The position numbers and the translations under genes were made by a program. From assembly GCF_018991925.1 (NCBI RefSeq), contig NW_024748870.1:447687-511686 (forward strand): a DNA stretch of 64,000 bases. The letters are read 5' to 3'. The notes beneath the pieces are model-generated. The model saw nothing but the letters and a program-made list of their open reading frames with translations, did not search any database and had not been told where the DNA came from. Below are positions 38,501 through 52,000 of this stretch, piece by piece. This DNA is from Homarus americanus. Its lineage: Eukaryota; Arthropoda; Malacostraca; Decapoda; Nephropidae. Positions within the stretch are counted from its first letter, which is position 1, and the number at the start of each line of letters is the position of its first letter.

Positions 38501-41500
38501 CTAACCTACCCTGTACAACCCTCCCACCTGTACAACCAACCAACCTGTACAACCAACCTGCCTGTACAACTAACCTACCTGTACAACTGTCCTACCTGTC
38601 AACAACAAACCTACTTGTAAACTGTCCCACCCGTAACCATCCTACCTGTACAACCATCCTACCTGTACAACTATCCTACCTGTACAGTCTAACCTACCTG
38701 CACAGCTATCCTACCTGTACAACTATCCTACCTGTACAACTATCCTACCTGTACAACCATCCTACCTGTACAACTATCCTACCCAACCATCCTACCTGTA
38801 CAGTCTAACCTACCTGTACAACTATCCTACCCGTCCATCCTACCTGTACAGCTCATCCTACCTGTACAACCAACCAACCTGCCAACTAACCTACCTGTAC
38901 AGCTATCCCACCTGCACAACTAACCCACCTGTACAGCCATCCTACCTGTAACTAACCAACCCGTACAACTAACCTACCTGTACAACTATCCTACCTGCAC
39001 ACAACTAACCTACCTGTACAACCAACCAACCTGTACAACTAACCTACCTGTACAACTATCCTACCTGTACAACTAACCTGCACAGCTATCCTACCCAATT
39101 CAATCTACCTGTACAGCTATCCTACCCAAACTATCCTACCTGTACAACTATCCTACCCACAGCCATCCTACCTGCACACAACTATCCACCCGCACAGCCA
39201 TCCCACCTGACAACTATCCCACCTGTCACACAACTAACCCACCCACAACCATCCTACCTGAACAACCAACCCACCTGTACAGCTATCCTACCTGTACAAC
39301 TAACCTACCTGTATAGCCATCCCACCTGTACAACTAACCTACCTGTACAGCTATCCCACTCCAACAACCATCTTACCTGTACAACTAACCCACCTGCAGC
39401 CATCCTACCTGTACAACCATCCTACCTGTACAACTATCCTACCCAACTAACCTACCTGCACAACTAACCCACCTGTACAGCTATCCTACCTGTACACGTC
39501 TAACCTGTACACTATCCTACCTGTACAGCCATCCTACCTGTACACCATCCTACCTGTACAACTATCCTACCTGTACAACCATCCTACCTGTACAACCATC
39601 TTACCTGTACCTCTATCCTACCTGTACAACCAACCACCTGCAGCAATCCTACCTGTACAACTAACCTACCTGTACACTATCCTACCTTCTACAACCATCC
39701 CACCTGTACAACTATCTCTACCTGTACAACCATCCTACCCAACTATCCTACCTTCTAACCATCCTACCTGTACAACCATCTTACCCAACAACCATCCTAC
39801 CTGTACAACTATCCTACCTGTACAACTACCTACCTGTACAGCCATCCTACCTGTACAACTAACCTACCTGCACCATCCTACCTGTACAACCATCCTACCT
39901 GTACAACCATCTTACCTGTACCTCATCCCACCTGTACAACCAACCCACCTGTACAATCCCACCCGTACAACCAACCCACCCACAACTATCCCACCCTTCC
40001 ACAACCATCCCACCCGCCAACCATCCTACCTGTACAACCATCCCACCTGTACAACCATCCCACCTTCTACAACCTCCTACCTGTAACCATCTTACCTGCA
40101 CAACCATCCCACCCTGTACAACTATCCTACCTGCACACCATCCTACCTGTACAGCCTCCTACCCAATAACTAATCCACCTGTACCATCCCACCGTACAAC
40201 CATCCTACCTGCACAACCATCCCACCTGGCCAACTATCCTACCTGTACAACTATCCTACCTGTACAACCAACCTACCTGTACAACCATCCTACCTGTCCA
40301 TCCTGTACAACTATCCCACCCACAACCATCCTACCCGTACAACTATCCTACCTGTACAACTATCCTACCTGTACAACTATCCTACCTGTACAACTCCATC
40401 CCACCCGTACAACCATCCCACCTGTACAACTATCCCACCCACAACCATCCCACCTGTACAACCAACTATCCCACCTGTCCAACCATCCTACCTGTACAAC
40501 CATCCTACCTGCACAACCATCCTACCTGTACAACCATCCTACCTGCACAACCATCCCACCTGCACAACCATCCCACCTGCACAACTATCCTACCTGCCAC
40601 CATCCTACCTGTACAACTATCCTACCCGTACAACCATCCCACAATTAATCCTACCTGTACAACTATCCTACCTGCACACCATCCCACCTGCACAACCATC
40701 CCACCTGTCACAACTATCCTACCCAGTACAACCCATCCCACCTGTACAACCATCCCACCTGTACAACCATCCCACCTGTACAACTATCCCACCCAGCCAC
40801 TACCCACTCCACCACCCAGCACAACCATCCTACCTGTACAACTATCCCACCTGTACCCCATCCCCGCCCCACAACCATCCTACCCTGTACAACCATCCTA
40901 CCTGTACAACCATCCTACCTGTACACACTATCCCTCACCTGCACAACCATCCCACCGTACAACCATCCCACCTGTACAACTATCCCACCCGTACAACCAT
41001 CCTACCTGTACAACCATCCTACCCGTACAACCATCCTACCCTGTACAACCATCCTACCTGTACAACTATCCTACCTGCAATAACATCCCACCTGTACAAC
41101 CATCCTACCTGTACAACTATCCCACCTGCAACATCCTACCTGCACAATCCTACCTGCACACCTTCCACCCGTACAACTATCCCACCTGTACAACCACATC
41201 CCACCGTACACCATCCCACCCACAACCATCCTACCTGTACAACTATCCCACCTGTACTACCATCCCACCTGTACAACCATCCTACCTGTACAACTATCCC
41301 ACCTGTACAACCATCCCACCTGTACAACCATCCTACCTGCCAACCATCCTACCTGTACAACCATCCCTACCTGTACAACCATCCTACCTGCACAACCATC
41401 CTACCCAGCCATCCTACCTGTACAACTATCCACCCACTATCCACCTGTACAACCATCCTACCTGTACAACCATCCTACCTGTACAACCATCCTACCTGTA

Positions 41501-43545
41501 CAACCATCCCACCTGCACAACCATCCCACCCGTACAACCATCCCACCTGCACAGCCATCCCACCTGTACAACCATCCCACCTGGCAACAACCATCCCACC
41601 TGTACAACCATCCCACCTGCACAACCATCCTACCTGCCAACCATCCCTACCCACAACCATCCTACCTGTACAACTATCCTCCCACCCACAGCTATCCCAC
41701 CTGCACAACTATCCTACCTGTCACAACTATCCTACCTGTACAACCATCCTACCTGTACAACCATCCTACCTGTACAACTATCCTACCTGCACAACCATCC
41801 TACCCAACCATCCTACCTGTACAACTATCCTACCTGTACAACTCATCCTACCTGTACAGCTATCCTACCTGTACAACCATCCTACCTGCACACAACTATC
41901 CCACCTGCACAACCATCCCACCTGTACACCATCCTCACCCAACAACCATCCCACCTGCACACACATCCTACCCGTACAACCATCCCACCTGTACAACCAT
42001 CTACCTGTACAACCATCCTACCTGTACAACCATCCCACCTGCACAACCATCCTACCCACACCATCCTACCTGCACAACCATCCTACCTGTAACTATCCTA
42101 CCTGTACAACTATCCCACCTGTAACTATCCTACCTGTACAACCATCCTACCTGTACAACCATCCTACCTGTACAGCCATCCTACCTGTACAACTATCCTA
42201 CCTGTACAACCATCCTACCTGTACAACCATCCTACCTGTACAACTATCCTACCTGTACAACTATCCTACTGTACAACTATCCTACCTGTACAACTATCCC
42301 TACCTGTACAACTATCCTACCCTGTACAACTATCCTACCTGTACAACTATCCTACCTGTACAACTATCCCACCTGTACAACTATCCTACCTGTACAACTA
42401 TCCTGCCTTACAACTATACCTGTACAACTATCCTACCCCCACAACTATCCTACCTGTACAACTATCCCTACCTGTACAACTATCCTACCTCACACAGCCA
42501 TCCTGCCCACACAACTATCCTACCTGTACAACTATCCTACCTGTACAACTACCCTGCCTGTACAACTATCCTACCTGTACAACTATCCTACCTGTACTAT
42601 CCTACCTGTACAACTCTCCTACCTGTACAACTATCCTACCTGTACAGCTATCCCTACCGCACAACTATCCTACCTGTACAACTATCCCTACCTGTACAAC
42701 TATCCTACCTGTACAGCTATCCCTACCTGTACAACTATCCTACCTGCCAACCATCACTACCTGTACAACTATCCTACCCTGTACAACTCATCCTACCTGT
42801 ACAACCATCCTACCTGTACAACTATCCTACCTGTACAACTATCCTACCTGTACAGCTATCCTACCTGTACAACTATCCTACCTGCACAACCTCCCACTAC
42901 CTGTACAACTATCCTACCTAACTCCATCCCACCTGTACAACTATCCTACACCAACCCACTGCTACCTGTACAACTATCCTACCTGTACAGCTATCCTACC
43001 TGTACAACTATCTACCTGTACAACTATCCTACCTGTACAACTATCCTACCTGTACAGCTATCTACCTGACAACTATCCTATACACAACTATCCTACCTGT
43101 ACAACTATCTACCTTCAACTATCCTACCTGTACAACTATCCCACCTGTACAGCTATCACCTGTACAACTATCCTACCTGTACAACTATCTACCTGTACAA
43201 CTATCCCTGCTACACAGCTATCCTACCTGTATCCTACCTGTACAACTATGCTACCTGTACAACTATCCTACCTGTACAGCTATCCTACCCAACTATCCTA
43301 CCTGTACAGCTATCCTACCTGTACAACTATCCTACCTGTACAACTATCCTACCTGTACAGCTATCCTACCTGTACAACTATCCTACCTGTACAACTATGC
43401 TACCTGTACAACTATCCTACCTGTACAACTATCCTACCTGTACAACTATCCTACCTGTACAGCTATCCTACCTGTACAACTATCCTACCTGTACAACTAT
43501 CCTACCTGTACAATTATCCTACCTGTACAACCTTCCTCCCCTCAG
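35511..43545. repeat. 17-bp array, about 8 kb
   Basis: About 470 copies of CTACCTGTACAACTATC and variants (acagctatc, acaaccatc, acaactaac). Because three units equal 17 codons, clean stretches stay open (…PVQLSYLYNYPTCTT…), but this is not a gene. The units are clean at the right edge (43.2-43.5 kb) and indel-rich inside. Confidence 0.97.
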
Positions 43546-43599
43546 TCCTGTCTCCTCTTCTCCTGTACAGTCTTTCCTCAGCTACAGGGTGAACTTATG

Positions 43600-44334
43600 C
43601 TCAGCTAAAGCATTAGGGACTTACAAGTTATATTCAGCTAAAGGATGAAGGTCTCACACGCTAAAAGATGAAGGAATTACGAACTATCTTCAGCTAAATT
43701 AGGAAAATGGCTTGTATTCTCTCCTACAGCTGAAGAATGAAGGACTTACAAGCTAAAAACTAATTCATTCTATTCTCAGCTTAAACATTCTCTCCCCAGC
43801 TTAAACATTCACTCTTCAGCTTAAACATTCTCCCCTCAGCTGAAGATTGATGCACAACTAATAGCTAAAGGCTATTCACTCTATTCTCAGCTTAAATATT
43901 CTCTCCTCAGCCCAAACATTCTCTCCTCAGCTTAAACATTATCTCCTCAGCTTAAACATTCTCTCCTAAGCTAAGACATTCTCTCCTCAACTAAAGGATA
44001 AAGGACTTACAAGCTAAAAATTAAAGGCTATACATTCTATTCTCAGCTTAAACATTCTCTCCCCAGCTTAAATATTCTCTCCTCAGCTTAAATAATCTCT
44101 CCCCAGCTTAAATATTCTCTCCTCAGCTTAAACACAAAGACTCACAAGCTAAAAACAAAAAGTTATTCATTCTACACCCAGCTTAAACGTTCTCTCCTCA
44201 GCTTAAACATTATCTCCTCAGCTTAAACATTCACTCCTCAGCTTAAACATTATCTCCTCAGCTTAAACATTCTCTCAGCTTAAACATTATCTCCTCAGCT
44301 TAAACATTCTCTCAGCTTAAACATAAATGCTCAC
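43600..44334. repeat. 20-bp array abutting a splice donor
   Basis: Units of cagcttaaacattctctcct with related ctaaagg/aagctaaaaa modules. The array runs up to the donor of the exon ending at 44335. Confidence 0.93.
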
Positions 44335-44494
44335 ACTTAATCCACAGTAAGACGGGGTTGCTGGTGACGGTGCCCAAAGGGTTAGTGGCCTCACACCGGT
44401 ACCTGCCCGCCCTCGACCTGTTCACCACCTGTAGCACCAAGGTGTTCCCCACCAGGATGATACCTGCTGTTATGTTCTGTGCCTGCAGCCCTCT
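44335..44494 (-). CDS. Sidestep-like receptor, second half of penultimate Ig domain
   Basis: A 160-bp exon, acceptor GTACCTTTGACAG, donor AAGT/GTGAGC, entering in phase 0 and leaving in phase 1. It encodes RGLQAQNITAGIILVGNTLV, then LQVVNRSRAGRYRCEATNPL and GTVTSNPVLLWIK. The features NITAGII....LVLQ.V.R..AGRY.C.A.N..G...SNPV.L match the Sidestep Ig that follows the DVYF exon. The next codon is T+AT (Tyr), giving IK/YAPEC. A second in-frame AG (CTGCAG) nine bases into the exon could act as an alternative acceptor. NIT and NRS sequons are present. Confidence 0.94.
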
Positions 44495-44505
44495 CTGTCA
44501 AAGGT

Positions 44506-45400
44506 ACGTGGATCATTATCGTGAATTATAGTGGATTATTAACATCTGGTGGACCATTATAGTGGATTATTAACATCTGGTGGATCATTATAGTGGATTA
44601 TTAACATCTGGTGGATCATTATAGTGGATTATTAACATCTGGTGGATCATTATAGTGGATTATTAACATCTGGTGGATCATTATAGTGGATTATTAACAT
44701 CTGGTGGATCATTATAGTGGATTATTAACATCTGGTGGATCATTATAGTGGATTATTAACATCTGGTGGATCATTATAGTGGATTATTAACATCTGGTGG
44801 ATCATTATAGTGGATTATTAACATCTGGTGGATCATTATAGTGATTATTAACATCTGGTGGATCATTATAGTGGATTATTAACATCTGGTGGATCATTAT
44901 AGTAATTCATAGTGTAGTGATTATTAACATCTGGTGGATCATTATAGTGATTATTAACATCTGAGTGGATCATTATAGTGGATTATTAACATCTGGTGGA
45001 TCATTATAGTGGATTATTAACATCTGGTGGATAATTATAGTGGATTATTAACATCATCTAGTGGATTATTAACATCTGGTGGATCATTATTAACATCTGG
45101 TGGATCAACATCTGGTGGATCATTATAGTGGATTATTAACATCTGGTGGATCATTATAGTGGATTATTAACATCTGGTGGATCATTATAGTGGATTATTA
45201 ACATCTGGTGGATCATTATAGTGGATTATTAACATCTGGTAGATCATTATAGTGGATTATTAACATCTGGTGGATCATTATAGTGGATTATTAACATCTG
45301 GTGGATCATTATAGTGGATTATTAACATCTGATGGATAATTATAGTGGATTATTAACAACTAGTGGATAATTATAGTGGATTATTAACATCTGGTGGACC
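44506..45400. repeat. 31-bp array
   Basis: About 29 units of ggatcattatagtggattat + taacatctggt, very uniform, with a disturbed patch at 44895-45125. It starts 12 bp upstream of the acceptor of the 44335-44494 exon. Confidence 0.97.
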
Positions 45401-45469
45401 ATCATCGATAGGAGATAAAAAATATATTATTAACCTAAACTGTATGTTGACAAGTATGAGGTGAATAAA

Positions 45470-45830
45470 CCACAGCTTAATGCTTGAATATAACACAGCT
45501 TACTTCCTGAATATAACACAGCTTACTTCTTGAATATAACACAGCTTGGTTAGGTTAGGTGAGGTAAGGTTTGGTTAGGTTACGTTAGTACATGACCAAT
45601 AATTACAGAGCATTAAAGCTTCCTGGTTAAAGCTAAGTATGGTGTTATACTTATAGCTGACTTATATGTGGTTATAAGAAATATAGGCGGCTGATTATGT
45701 GTACTTATATGTGTTGTGTAGTAACAGCAGGTAGTGACAGCAGGTAGTGACAGCAGGTAGTGACAGCAGGAGTTGACAGCAGGTGGTGACAGCAGGTGGT
45801 GACAGCAGGTGGTGACAGCAGGTAATGATT
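45470..45830. repeat. Short tandem repeats (25-bp, TTAGG, 13-bp)
   Basis: Three copies of a taacacagcttactt-type unit, a short GGTTA run at 45548, and about eight gacagcaggtggt units at 45723-45822. Confidence 0.9.
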
Positions 45831-45973
45831 AAACAGCATCCAGTACAACATTCTCTAGCCTGAATTTAATTATGTAAGAGAGGAGGAAGGTGAGAGAGAG
45901 AGAGACTACCTGCTGTAATTTTGCCAATCTTGCCAAATATACCTGAGAGATGAGGCTTGTGCTGTCGAATCTA

Positions 45974-45975
<2 letters not shown>

Positions 45976-46069
<94 letters not shown>
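45976..46069. repeat. (GT)n microsatellite
   Basis: About 94 bp of uninterrupted GT. Confidence 0.98.
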
Positions 46070-46071
<2 letters not shown>

Positions 46072-47388
46072 AGGTGTCAGCAGCAGGACGGAGAGTTAAT
46101 AATTCACCTGTTGAACGTGCATCACCTGGTATCTATCTCTACATAGGTGAAGGAGGAGGCTCATGGCTGTCACTTATTTCTGTCAGGTGGAGGAGACTGG
46201 CTGTCACTTCGCCCTGAGGCTGTCATCAGTGACCGGGAGGTGCTACTTCAGGCAGGTGGCAACAATGAAGTAATCACATCACCTGGATCTTCGGCTGCAT
46301 GATGAACGCCAGCGACAGTGTGTTGCTGAGCCACCAGGACAACCTTGGTATTGCTAGAGTTAAGCTGATGCACAATACAGGGCTTAGAGCAGTGTGTCAG
46401 GCATTGTTCCACGTACAACAAGAACCGCTAAGGTAAGTCTGCGGGCAGTAGTTGTGTTTAGTGGTTGGCTGATAAAATTGAAAGTATATGGAAAATATGC
46501 ATACTGCTGGCTTTGATGGCTCTCCTTGTTCTAACTGACACACTGTTTGTTGAGTCAATCTGAACTTGTATGACGATTTTACTAAATACATCTCTATCTA
46601 AGGTCGAGGTCAAAGAGTCTCAGCTCTAAGTTATGGTAGTTACAGTCCCTCAGAGTTAGGGACCACAAGACACGGCTTCGTCACAGCAGTAACAGGCTGA
46701 GCCACTGTAACCTGCCCTCACGACGAGACTATCTTATTGGCGGCTGACTGTGTCGTTATATGTCCCAAGTTCAGGGAGGCAACCTATCACACCAGCTCAC
46801 CTCACCACGTCTGGGCTCTCAGAGGTGATGTTAAAAAGTAAGAAGTAGCTCACTTCCTTAAGATGCTTGACTGAGAAGGTCAGCCCATGACTGCTAAGAG
46901 GATGTGGTGACTAATTAGCCTCGACTCCCTCCTTACTTCACCAAGACTCCCTCACACACAACAACTGGAGACGCTGTCGTTCATGTTGATAAATTCTACA
47001 ATTTTCGTGATATAAAACATATATCAGTATAACACAACGCATTCTGACGACCGCTGAACACTAGACAGTTGCTCTCCGAAAAGATCGCTCTGTATAGCCG
47101 ACCTGCTGAACCTCTCTCCTGTGTGGCCCAGCACTTACTGGCTCTAGGTCAGCTGTGTTGTTGTAGGTGCCACTTCTCCCTGTCTGTGTGTGACGTCAAG
47201 TTCTCCTCACAAAAATTCTCAGAGAATACTTTCACCTTAAAGATAGTACTGACCTAACCTAAACTAAAATAACCTAACCTAAACTAACCTAACCTAACCT
47301 TAACAAGACACATTAACGATAATAACACAGATTCTTTTTTTTTAATTATAAGTTATTTTTAGTACCAGGTGATGGTGGTGGCACTTAC
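46070..47388. other. Intron sequence, mostly unique
   Basis: No supported gene. Short GGTTA-complement runs (aacctaacct) at 47255-47305. A 22-bp copy of the neighbouring exon's end lies at 47362-47383. Confidence 0.5.
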
Positions 47389-47519
47389 CTCATGGTACCA
47401 GGTGATGGTGGTGGCAGGAGGGTTGGCATCCACATCACAGTTGAAGTACACATCATCACCTTCCTTCAACAGAGACGGCACCAGCGACCGACCTAGTGCT
47501 GCCCTCACCGTCGGAGAGT
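47389..47519 (-). CDS. Sidestep-like receptor, first half of penultimate Ig domain
   Basis: A 131-bp exon, acceptor CCCCCTCACAG, donor CATGAG/GTAAGT, entering in phase 1 and leaving in phase 0. It encodes (Y)SPTVRAALGRSLVPSLLKE, then GDDVYFNCDVDANPPATTIT and WYHE. YxPxVxxxLGxxLxPxxIxEGDDVYFxCxVxANPxxxxxxWxH is one of the most conserved stretches of the Sidestep family. It holds the B-strand Cys and core Trp; the partner Cys is in the next exon (GRYRCEATN). The preceding exon supplies T to complete the Tyr codon. The last 22 bases before CATGAG are duplicated just inside the intron. Confidence 0.95.
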
Positions 47520-47679
47520 CTGTGAGGGGGGGGGGGGGTTGGTGAAGTTTCTGACATTGTGTTCCTCTGCCATGACGAGTGACTCTTCAGCAGCACAAGA
47601 CACAGTTTACAGGACAAGTAACAGGAGAAGGCGAGAAGCGATATAAAGTATAGAGTAAATACCTGTAATGGAACTTCTT

Positions 47680-47834
47680 GGATCACCTGAAGATTAGACA
47701 CTCCAGCTTATTTCACATTTAATTTAACCACCCTAACGCTAATCTAACCCAACATAACCTAACCCCGCCAGGTACCATATGGGTGATTAATCTCCAGGTG
47801 GAATAAGTTGGAGTGTGTATTCTTCAGGTGATGT
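47680..47834. mobile_element. Foldback (MITE-like) element
   Basis: Left arm GATCACCTGAAGATTAGACA, CTCCAGCTTATTTCAC; right arm is its inverted counterpart (ggtggaataagttggagtgt, attcttcaggtgatg). The arms are imperfect, about 55 bp each. The loop contains ctaacgctaatctaaccc and cataacctaacc, TTAGG-like. Other copies are single-armed. Confidence 0.7.
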
Positions 47835-49084
47835 AACTATTTTTTTCTAAGACGAAAGTGAGAAGAGGAACCAAGTGTCAGGTCTTCAGGGTAGCCGTCG
47901 TTCAGGTAGTAGATGACGGTAATAAGGACGAGGCGAGGGTGTAGTGTGGAGGCCTCGCTGCCCTACAACACTGTCTCACTGACTGATGCTACAATCTGCA
48001 GAAGGCGAGCCACAGGTTCTGCCTCTCTATATGTGACCTGATCTAAGAAACGAGACCCATATGTTGAGTTTGGAACATGTGTGGCACCCAACACACTACA
48101 ATGGTAAATAAAAATGATAAACACGACACACACACACACACACACACACAAAGATAGATCATACTACTGACACAGACACACACATTAACATTCTCAAACA
48201 TATAAACCCCATAACTTGTAATTATTGATGACAAGTGCCTGTATCAACCCAAAATACGTGTTTAATGATGATAGTTTGTTTACTTCTGATTTACTACGTG
48301 TTTCTGCGCTGAATAACATCGTCTGGCGTTAATTATAAGTGAGGTTCCCATAGTAAAGGTGTTATAAGTGAGGTCCCAAAGTAAAGGTGTTATAGGTGGG
48401 GTCCCATAGTGAAGCGGTCTTAAAGTGTTAGTAGTTATCAAAGTAAACTAACACCTCACAACACCACCACCACCCCTAACCCTAACCCCCCCACTTCCCA
48501 CCCCTCCCCCACTCCAGCCCCCCACGCCACCCCCCACTTCCCACTCCCAACCCTCACCCCTTCCCTCAACACACCCCCCCAGCCCACCCCTTTCCCCCAT
48601 CCCCCAGACAGCAGGCACGCGTTATATAGCTGGAGCTTCACCTCAAAATTAGACAAGTTTGATAATAGGAGGCAGAGGCAGCAGCACCAGCGCGTGTCAT
48701 TACCTCACTAAAGTCTCGTCCAACTTTTAAATGAATCTCTGAATGTTGCCTTCTAATTTACCTCAGTTTAAGGGTAAAACTTGCACTATCACTTGGAGGC
48801 CGATTGTCTGCTGCCGACCTCACTATACTGTTGAGCATCTACCCATCTATCTATCCGTCTATCTATCCGTCTATCCATCCATCCATCCATCCATCCATCC
48901 ATCTACTACTACTACCAATACTACTACTACTACTACTTTTTTTTCTAACTTGGCCTCCAGCCTCCCCCAATAGCCACACCTTCGCCGCCATTTTATTACC
49001 TACTACTACTACTACTACTGTGCTGTCACTCGGAATTCGAGTATGATGATCACCCAGTTATGATAAAATGATACGAGTTATTAG
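47835..49084. other. Intron sequence with microsatellites
   Basis: (CA)n at 48125-48150, a C-rich tract with ccctaaccct/ccccccacttccc at 48465-48605, (ATCC/ATCT)n at 48840-48905 and (CTA)n at 48905-49020. No supported gene. Confidence 0.6.
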
Positions 49085-52000
49085 GGATGTCACCTTAGTT
49101 GGCGAGTTCTGAGGTGACTAGACAGGCCGATACGGGAGAGGCAGAGTCGTTCACAGATGTTGCACGTGTGGAGGGCTACATCTAGTCCGGGAAGGGCGAC
49201 GGCAACGTCTTTCCTGTGTTGGCGCTTGTTTGCCTCGGTTTGCAGTCGGGTTAACTCGAATTATTGACACCTTCTCGTGTGGTGCTCCTCCAAGCGTTAC
49301 GGTGCGGAGTAATCGTCTCCTGGGTGACGGGGACGATTTGGCCAGCGTTACGTGTACTATTCGTCAGGTGACTGTAAAGTAGCTGCTTTAGCAGTCTACT
49401 GTCGTTAATGCGGGACACATGGCCAGTCCAATGTAGTTGTACATGGATAATGGTAGCCTCTATGCTCCTACAGTTGGTGTCAGCAAGAATACTGGCATAT
49501 GTTCTATTGTCTTCCCAGCGAACTCGGAGGATGGAACGTAGACTATGTTGGTGAAAGTTTTCAAGTGCCTTGAGGTACCTCCTGCATGTGACCCATGTAT
49601 CACTGCCATATAGCAGGGTGGGAAGGACCACTGCTCGATATACGTGCAACTTTATAGATAATTTCAGCTCCCTACAACTGAAGACACGGGTACGGAGTCT
49701 TCCAAAGGCTCGAGATGCAAGTCTGATCCGATGTTGAATCTCTTCATCAATGTCCGCGGTAGTGGACAGGTGGGAGCCGAGATACTGAAAGTGGGTAACA
49801 ATAGAGAGGGTAGCTCCGTTAATCTGGATAAATGATGGAGGTGTGGCTGAGCCAGGGGCAGGTTGAAAGAGAATCTGAGTCTTACGCACATTAACCTCAA
49901 GGCCGAAGTGTGTATAAGCATCTGCGTAGGTGTTAAGGATCTCTTGAAGGTCGCGTTCAGTGTGAGTGACAAGGGTGAGGTCGTCTGCATACTGAAGTTC
50001 AGTAATGGAAGCTGCAGACACCTTTGTTCTTGCCTGGAGTCATCTTACGTTGAAAAGACCCTTCATCCAGTACTCGATGTCCACCCAGCTGGCTAAATTG
50101 GCACTGGCACGAGTAAGGAAGACAGCCAAAAGATTGGAAAAAAGAGTTGGTGCCAGTGCACTTCCTTGTTTTACCCCCATTTGGATGGAGAAGAACTCAG
50201 ACTGGGTGCCATTGTGTAGAACACTGCCGTTCATGCCATCATGAAGTTGCCTCACAATGGCAATGAATTTTGGTGGGCAGCCAAATCGGCTGAGGGCTTC
50301 CCTGTTGACCGAGTTGAAGGCCTTGGTTAGGTCAATGAAGGCCATGTAAGGATCACGACGCTGTTCTCTGTACTTTTCTTGTATCTGAAGGGCAGCAAAG
50401 ATCATGTCAGTGGTGCCATGTGATTGTCTAAGCCCACATCGAGATTCTGGGAGGAAGTTTTCCGCTTCAGGAAGAAGTCTGTTTAGGAGGACTCGGGCGA
50501 TAATTTTGCCAGCTATGGACAGCAGCGAAATCCCATGATAGTTGCCATAGTCAGACCAGTCTCTCTTGTTCTTATAAATATTGACAATGGAACCCTCTTT
50601 AAGAGCTTGGGGATTTCCTCCTTTTCCCATACATTCTCCAGGAGAGAGTGGAGACGGCTGGTAAGCAGAGTCCCTCCTGCTTTATACACTTCGGCTGGGA
50701 TTCCATCAGGCCCGGAGGAGAATTATTTTTCATCTGTTTGATGGCAGTAGCTATCTTATCCAAGGATGGAGGATAGCTGAGGTGGGTCAGCTCTGGATGC
50801 TAATGGATTTTCTGGGTAGTCAGGACATCCACATCAGTGTTTCGATTGAGCAGGGAATGGTAGTGCACTTCCCAGCGCTGCAGGATGCCTTTTTCGTCTT
50901 TAATTCAGGAGTTACCGTCGGATGACCGGAGGGGTATGCGCCATGAGTGATTGGCCCATAAAATGTTTTAGTGGAATTGAAAAATTCGCGCATTTTGTGT
51001 TTTTGCATTTCACATGCTTTATTTTCAAGCCAGTCGTTCTTTATATTGCGAACTTCCCGCTGGGCTGCCGCTTTCTTCTTGTGGAAGGTATCAGCTTTGG
51101 ATCGAGACTGAGTGTTGTTCTGCCAGTCAATTAAAACAGCACATTTATCATTGGCGAGTACATTAATTTCCGGGTAATTTTCATCAAACCAATCCTGGTG
51201 TATTCTTTCGATCTGGCAGATGGTCTCTCTGCAGGTTTTTGTCATGGCAGTGTCGAGAATACCCCAATCGGCACAGGGAATTGGGTTGTTTTTTGTCGGG
51301 TTGTTTATCAGCCCATGTTCGAGTTGCTCTCTGAAGGTAGGTGCTACCGCTGGATCCTCCAAACACTTAATGTTAAAACCTGTTCTGGAGACTTGTTGCC
51401 TTCGCTGTTTCGGGGCGAAGTGAAGTGAGAGCTTGGCCCTGAAGAGCTGATGGTCAGTGTCGCAGTGGTCTGAGCCACGCATGGCTCAGGTGATGAGGAC
51501 TTCTCGGCGATTTCTTTCTCTGATAATGATGTAGTCAATGAGATGCCAGTGTTTGGATAGTGGGTGTTGCCACGAACCCTTGAACTTGTCTGCTTGCCTA
51601 AACAAGGTATTGGTAATAGCGAGGTTGTGTGCAGCACATTTGCTGAGGAGGAGTAGGCTACTTGCTTAGTCCCTAGAATTCCCTGCTGCCAAACGTCAGC
51701 ATCTCTACCAACTCTGGCACTGAAGTCACCTAGAGCACAACCTTATCTCCTCTGGGGATAGAGGTTAGCACTCTGTCAAGGTCAGCATAAAAGGCCTCCA
51801 TGATGCCATCCTCTGCATCCAGTGTTGGGGCGTAGGCACTGATGAAAAGGGCATGATTTGAGTGATTGTTTGGGTCTCGGAACGTCATGAGGCGCTCGTT
51901 GATCCCAACAGGCTTTTCAGTTAACTTATGTAGGATGCATTGGCGGATGGCAAAACCACCTCCATAAACGCGGTTTCTCTCTGCGCAGGGTTACCCTTCC

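Noticed and set aside
35480..43648. Repeated PVQLSYLYNYPTCTT-type frames
   Set aside because: Three 17-bp units equal 17 codons, so any clean stretch stays open in every frame; no start, splice or domain evidence.
46255..46345. Minus-strand stretch WWLSNTLSLAFIMQPKIQ followed by a GT
   Set aside because: Could suggest an exon, but the acceptor is poor and phases do not fit between the exons at 59251 and 47519.
47875..47975. Minus-strand frame with RLVLITVIYYLND, faintly like a 2OG-oxygenase strand
   Set aside because: Short, weak splice sites, no neighbouring matching exon; chance resemblance is likely.
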